Origin: Promethearchaeia archaeon
GTDB taxonomy: Archaea; Asgardarchaeota; Lokiarchaeia; Sigyniarchaeales; SOKP01
Assembly: GCA_029856445.1 (NCBI GenBank)
Contig: JAHQWY010000204.1
Span: 1-6,690, forward strand
Length of the DNA: 6,690 nucleotides
Reading direction: 5' to 3'
Within the stretch, counting starts at the first letter, position 1. Each line of letters begins with the position of its first letter. A program made the position numbers and the translations under genes. This document shows positions 4,522 through 6,690 of this stretch, piece by piece. The notes below the pieces were generated by a model that saw only the letters and a program-made list of their open reading frames with translations, had not been told where the DNA came from and made no database searches.

Positions 4522-6690
4522 GGACCATCTATACCAGAATCAGATCCTGGTATTCATGATTGGCATTGGGAAGTAGATGTAGGAGATCAATTATATTACG
4601 AAGGTGAATTCATAGTAAGAAATGCAACAACTGGTGATCTTATTTCGATGTGGAAAGATATCTGGATTTATAATATAACTACAATTGAAAATGTTACTAT
4701 CAATTGGTTAGGTTTGCATGAATTTTCTCAGGTTAATGCGACACAATGCTATTATAATGTCAGTAAACCTGAATTGGAAGCATATGATGATCCTGGAGAG
4801 TTAGCACTTTTTGGCTATAATAGTTCTGATCCAATTACCCATAGAGTTAGAGCAGGTATGAGTGGAATGCCATTTTTACTACCTATAAATGGTACAAATG
4901 GCTTCGAAGCTGATGTATTAGCACCAATTATAAATGAAACATTTTATACCCCTATGGGTCAAATGGCATATAATAATTTTACTGATTTTGATTGGGACGT
5001 AGGTACAAATAGAATTCATTTCTGGCATGATACCCTGAATTATTTCTCTGATGGATACTACTACGATAATGGAACTTTGGATTATGGAGAAGCATATTTA
5101 TGGGTTAATATGGGTGGGACTCCCATTTATGTAAATGCTACAATGAAGCAAGTAACTGATTATATCATAACTGATGAAGTTGAATGGGGTGTTAATGTGG
5201 GAGATGAAATCCCTATAACTATGTATATGGGTTCCAGTGACGTGGCTGATGCGCAGGAAATGTTAATTAATATTACGAGTATCGACACTGATGTGTTGTT
5301 TAATAAATCGAAAAATGGTTTTAGTGATGAAGATGACACCTATATGGTATTTCGATGTGTTTATGCTGATATATTTGAGTGGAATGGAACAGATTATATT
5401 TTCGGTATGAATACTATAGTAGGCGCAGCTAATAATTTTTATCCTCAATATTATGACGAAATAGGAGGAGATCCAATAATGCCTTTCCTCTGGCCTATAA
5501 ATGTTCCACTGGAAGATTATGAATTTATGTGGAACTATGATACTCTTGATATATGGGAGGAAATGCGCTATGATACGATAAATATTGTTGATACTGGATC
5601 ATTGTTTGAGTTCGAATTAAGTAATTCGACAAGTATAGATTATGTAAAAATCGAAATAGATAAAACAACAGGGGTTACACAATCATTCCTAAATATAAAT
5701 TATGAGGGTGAGATCATGTACTTTGAAGAAAGATCTCAAACTTTAATAGATTGGGATGTAAGTGTTGGTGAAACTCTTTACTATAAAAATAATGAAGAAG
5801 ATTTATGGGATGTAAAAGCAATTATACTTGGAATGGGGAGTGTATATGCAAACATGACTGACCTTTTTGCTCCAATGGGAATACCCTTACCTTCTGGTCA
5901 ACCTGAATATCAATTCTTTTCTTATCTCTATGCTGAAACATATGAGTGGGACATATATACAAATTCTTGGGATTATGAGGGTGATCAACCATTTGCTATA
6001 GCTAATATTTATTGGCCAATATCACCTTTACAATTTGAGTTTGGTCCTCCTGTTTTAATGCCAAGGGGTACAGCGAGTACTGAGCTTTCTAATCTTTTTG
6101 AGTTCTATTCCACTAATTTTGATGTTGTTGAATATAATACCGGACATGTACTAATGAGAAATTCTGTACTAGATAGAGAATGGAACTTCTATTTTGATGA
6201 AACTACTGGAAGATTAGAGATGATGTATGGATGGATGAAACAACCAGTTCCCTGGGAACCCTGGACTTATATGTCTATTTATCCCAAATTCTATGAAGAA
6301 CTTAGTCCGGGATCCCCACATCACATTATTGGTCAAACGGACTTTTATTCAGGAATAACTGTTACCATGGATATTACAGTAGATCCAGGAAACCCAGGAT
6401 CTGCTTTAATTTATAACTATTTCCCGATGAATCCTGTTAATGTATCTGTACCTAATGGCACTCCTTTAGCATTTTTCGATCAACTACTTATTAACTGGAG
6501 TTATATTAGTACAAATATAACAATAACAATTACACTTCCCTCATCCATTGACGTAGATAACATTGTCCTCTATCTTTATGCCTACAACATGAGTGGAACA
6601 CTTGATTGGGATGAAGCTCCTCCAGAATTTTATGACAATTATGTTACTATCAATAGCCTTACAAATTCAATAATTTATAAAATGGAACCT
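4423..6690 (+). CDS. Large secreted/surface repeat protein, signal peptide plus three repeats (3' end outside window)
   Basis: An uninterrupted frame of 756 codons that runs off the right edge. The N terminus is a classic Sec signal: Lys-rich start (KISKSKR), hydrophobic core (about 9-29) and a likely cleavage site after Ala33 (NAQA/GPS). The mature part is rich in Tyr, Trp, Asp and Asn, has only two cysteines (109, 312), and carries about 21 N-x-S/T sequons, 11 of them before residue 240, consistent with a glycosylated exterior. Three related repeats start at W49-x-V-x-V-G-D, W255-x-V-x-V-G-D and W444-x-V-x-V-G-E; a different beta-rich segment follows (about 607-756). No enzymatic motif was found. 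I do not recognise the family with certainty; it resembles large Asgard surface proteins of the kind annotated 'choice-of-anchor' proteins, in which case a C-terminal membrane anchor would lie beyond the window. Binding, adhesion or cell-envelope roles are guesses. ATG chosen for the AAGGAT site and signal peptide. Confidence 0.9.
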   Translation, partial: MKISKSKRLLVLISVILFPMAIMLCSFSLNAQAGPSIPESDPGIHDWHWEVDVGDQLYYEGEFIVRNATTGDLISMWKDIWIYNITTIENVTINWLGLHEFSQVNATQCYYNVSKPELEAYDDPGELALFGYNSSDPITHRVRAGMSGMPFLLPINGTNGFEADVLAPIINETFYTPMGQMAYNNFTDFDWDVGTNRIHFWHDTLNYFSDGYYYDNGTLDYGEAYLWVNMGGTPIYVNATMKQVTDYIITDEVEWGVNVGDEIPITMYMGSSDVADAQEMLINITSIDTDVLFNKSKNGFSDEDDTYMVFRCVYADIFEWNGTDYIFGMNTIVGAANNFYPQYYDEIGGDPIMPFLWPINVPLEDYEFMWNYDTLDIWEEMRYDTINIVDTGSLFEFELSNSTSIDYVKIEIDKTTGVTQSFLNINYEGEIMYFEERSQTLIDWDVSVGETLYYKNNEEDLWDVKAIILGMGSVYANMTDLFAPMGIPLPSGQPEYQFFSYLYAETYEWDIYTNSWDYEGDQPFAIANIYWPISPLQFEFGPPVLMPRGTASTELSNLFEFYSTNFDVVEYNTGHVLMRNSVLDREWNFYFDETTGRLEMMYGWMKQPVPWEPWTYMSIYPKFYEELSPGSPHHIIGQTDFYSGITVTMDITVDPGNPGSALIYNYFPMNPVNVSVPNGTPLAFFDQLLINWSYISTNITITITLPSSIDVDNIVLYLYAYNMSGTLDWDEAPPEFYDNYVTINSLTNSIIYKMEP
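4561..5172 (+). repeat. Protein repeat unit 1 of the secreted protein (residues 47-250)
   Basis: Begins with WHWEVDVGDQLYY, has the central M-P-F-L-L-P-I-N segment (149-156), and ends with a Tyr-rich strand and D-N-G-T turn (215-218). It is the longest and most divergent of the three units and the most sequon-rich. Boundaries are approximate. The repeat is visible in protein, not as identical DNA. Confidence 0.6.
5173..5739 (+). repeat. Protein repeat unit 2 of the secreted protein (residues 251-439)
   Basis: Begins with EWGVNVGDEI (254-263), then Y-A-D-I-F-E-W (314-320), M-P-F-L-W-P-I-N (353-360), and closes with D-K-T-T-G (413-417). The opening Trp and the Y-A-x-x-x-E-W motif are both offset from unit 3 by exactly 189 residues, which argues for a true duplication. 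Confidence 0.7.
5740..6240 (+). repeat. Protein repeat unit 3 of the secreted protein (residues 440-606)
   Basis: Begins with DWDVSVGETLYY (443-454), then Y-A-E-T-Y-E-W (503-509), I-Y-W-P-I-S (529-534), and closes with D-E-T-T-G (592-596). It keeps the motif order of unit 2 but is shorter between the second and third motifs. It has fewer sequons than unit 1. Confidence 0.7.

Noticed and set aside
5263..5448. 61-codon minus-strand ORF
   Set aside because: It is antisense to repeat unit 2 of the secreted protein, whose frame is open and repeat-supported throughout.
1..6690. A coherent defence, CRISPR or mobile-element system
   Set aside because: No direct-repeat array, transposase, nuclease, integrase, terminal inverted repeat or tRNA-type attachment site was seen; the genes look like ordinary housekeeping, membrane and surface functions.

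Overview
The window is A+T-rich DNA (roughly 30% G+C by eye) with compact bacterial/archaeal-style genes, weak or absent Shine-Dalgarno sites, and candidate TATA-like boxes upstream of some starts. Several features together suggest an archaeon, most likely an Asgard (Lokiarchaeia-like) lineage: a steroid 5-alpha-reductase-type protein that looks eukaryote-like, a DUF998-type membrane protein, and a very large, aromatic- and Asn-rich secreted repeat protein with many N-glycosylation sequons. This placement is inference from gene style, not from a marker gene.

Layout. Bases 1-483 (+) hold the C-terminal part of a CheR-type chemotaxis methyltransferase, cut by the left window edge. It converges on 500-1258 (-), a complete 252-residue 5-alpha-reductase-family membrane enzyme. 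A 291-base AT-rich divergent spacer (1259-1549) separates this from a two-gene membrane-protein operon on the + strand: an MFS transporter (1550-2764) and, starting directly after its stop and in the same frame, a DUF998-like membrane protein (2765-3448). A HAD-superfamily phosphatase follows (3524-4258). After a 164-base spacer, a large exported protein begins at 4423 and is still open at 6690 (756 codons read). It has a signal peptide, three roughly 170-205-residue repeats and a further beta-rich segment.

The genes do not form one obvious pathway. The MFS and DUF998 genes are clearly co-transcribed. The CheR, reductase, HAD and secreted-protein genes each look like separate units. No RNA gene, CRISPR array, insertion sequence or integration site was seen. 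The most noteworthy points are the unfinished three-repeat surface protein, the eukaryote-like 5-alpha-reductase with its catalytic Glu/Tyr pair and NADPH motifs intact, the single stop codon separating the in-frame MFS and DUF998 genes, and an A8 homopolymer that puts an ATG-ATG start one base out of frame with the MFS gene.
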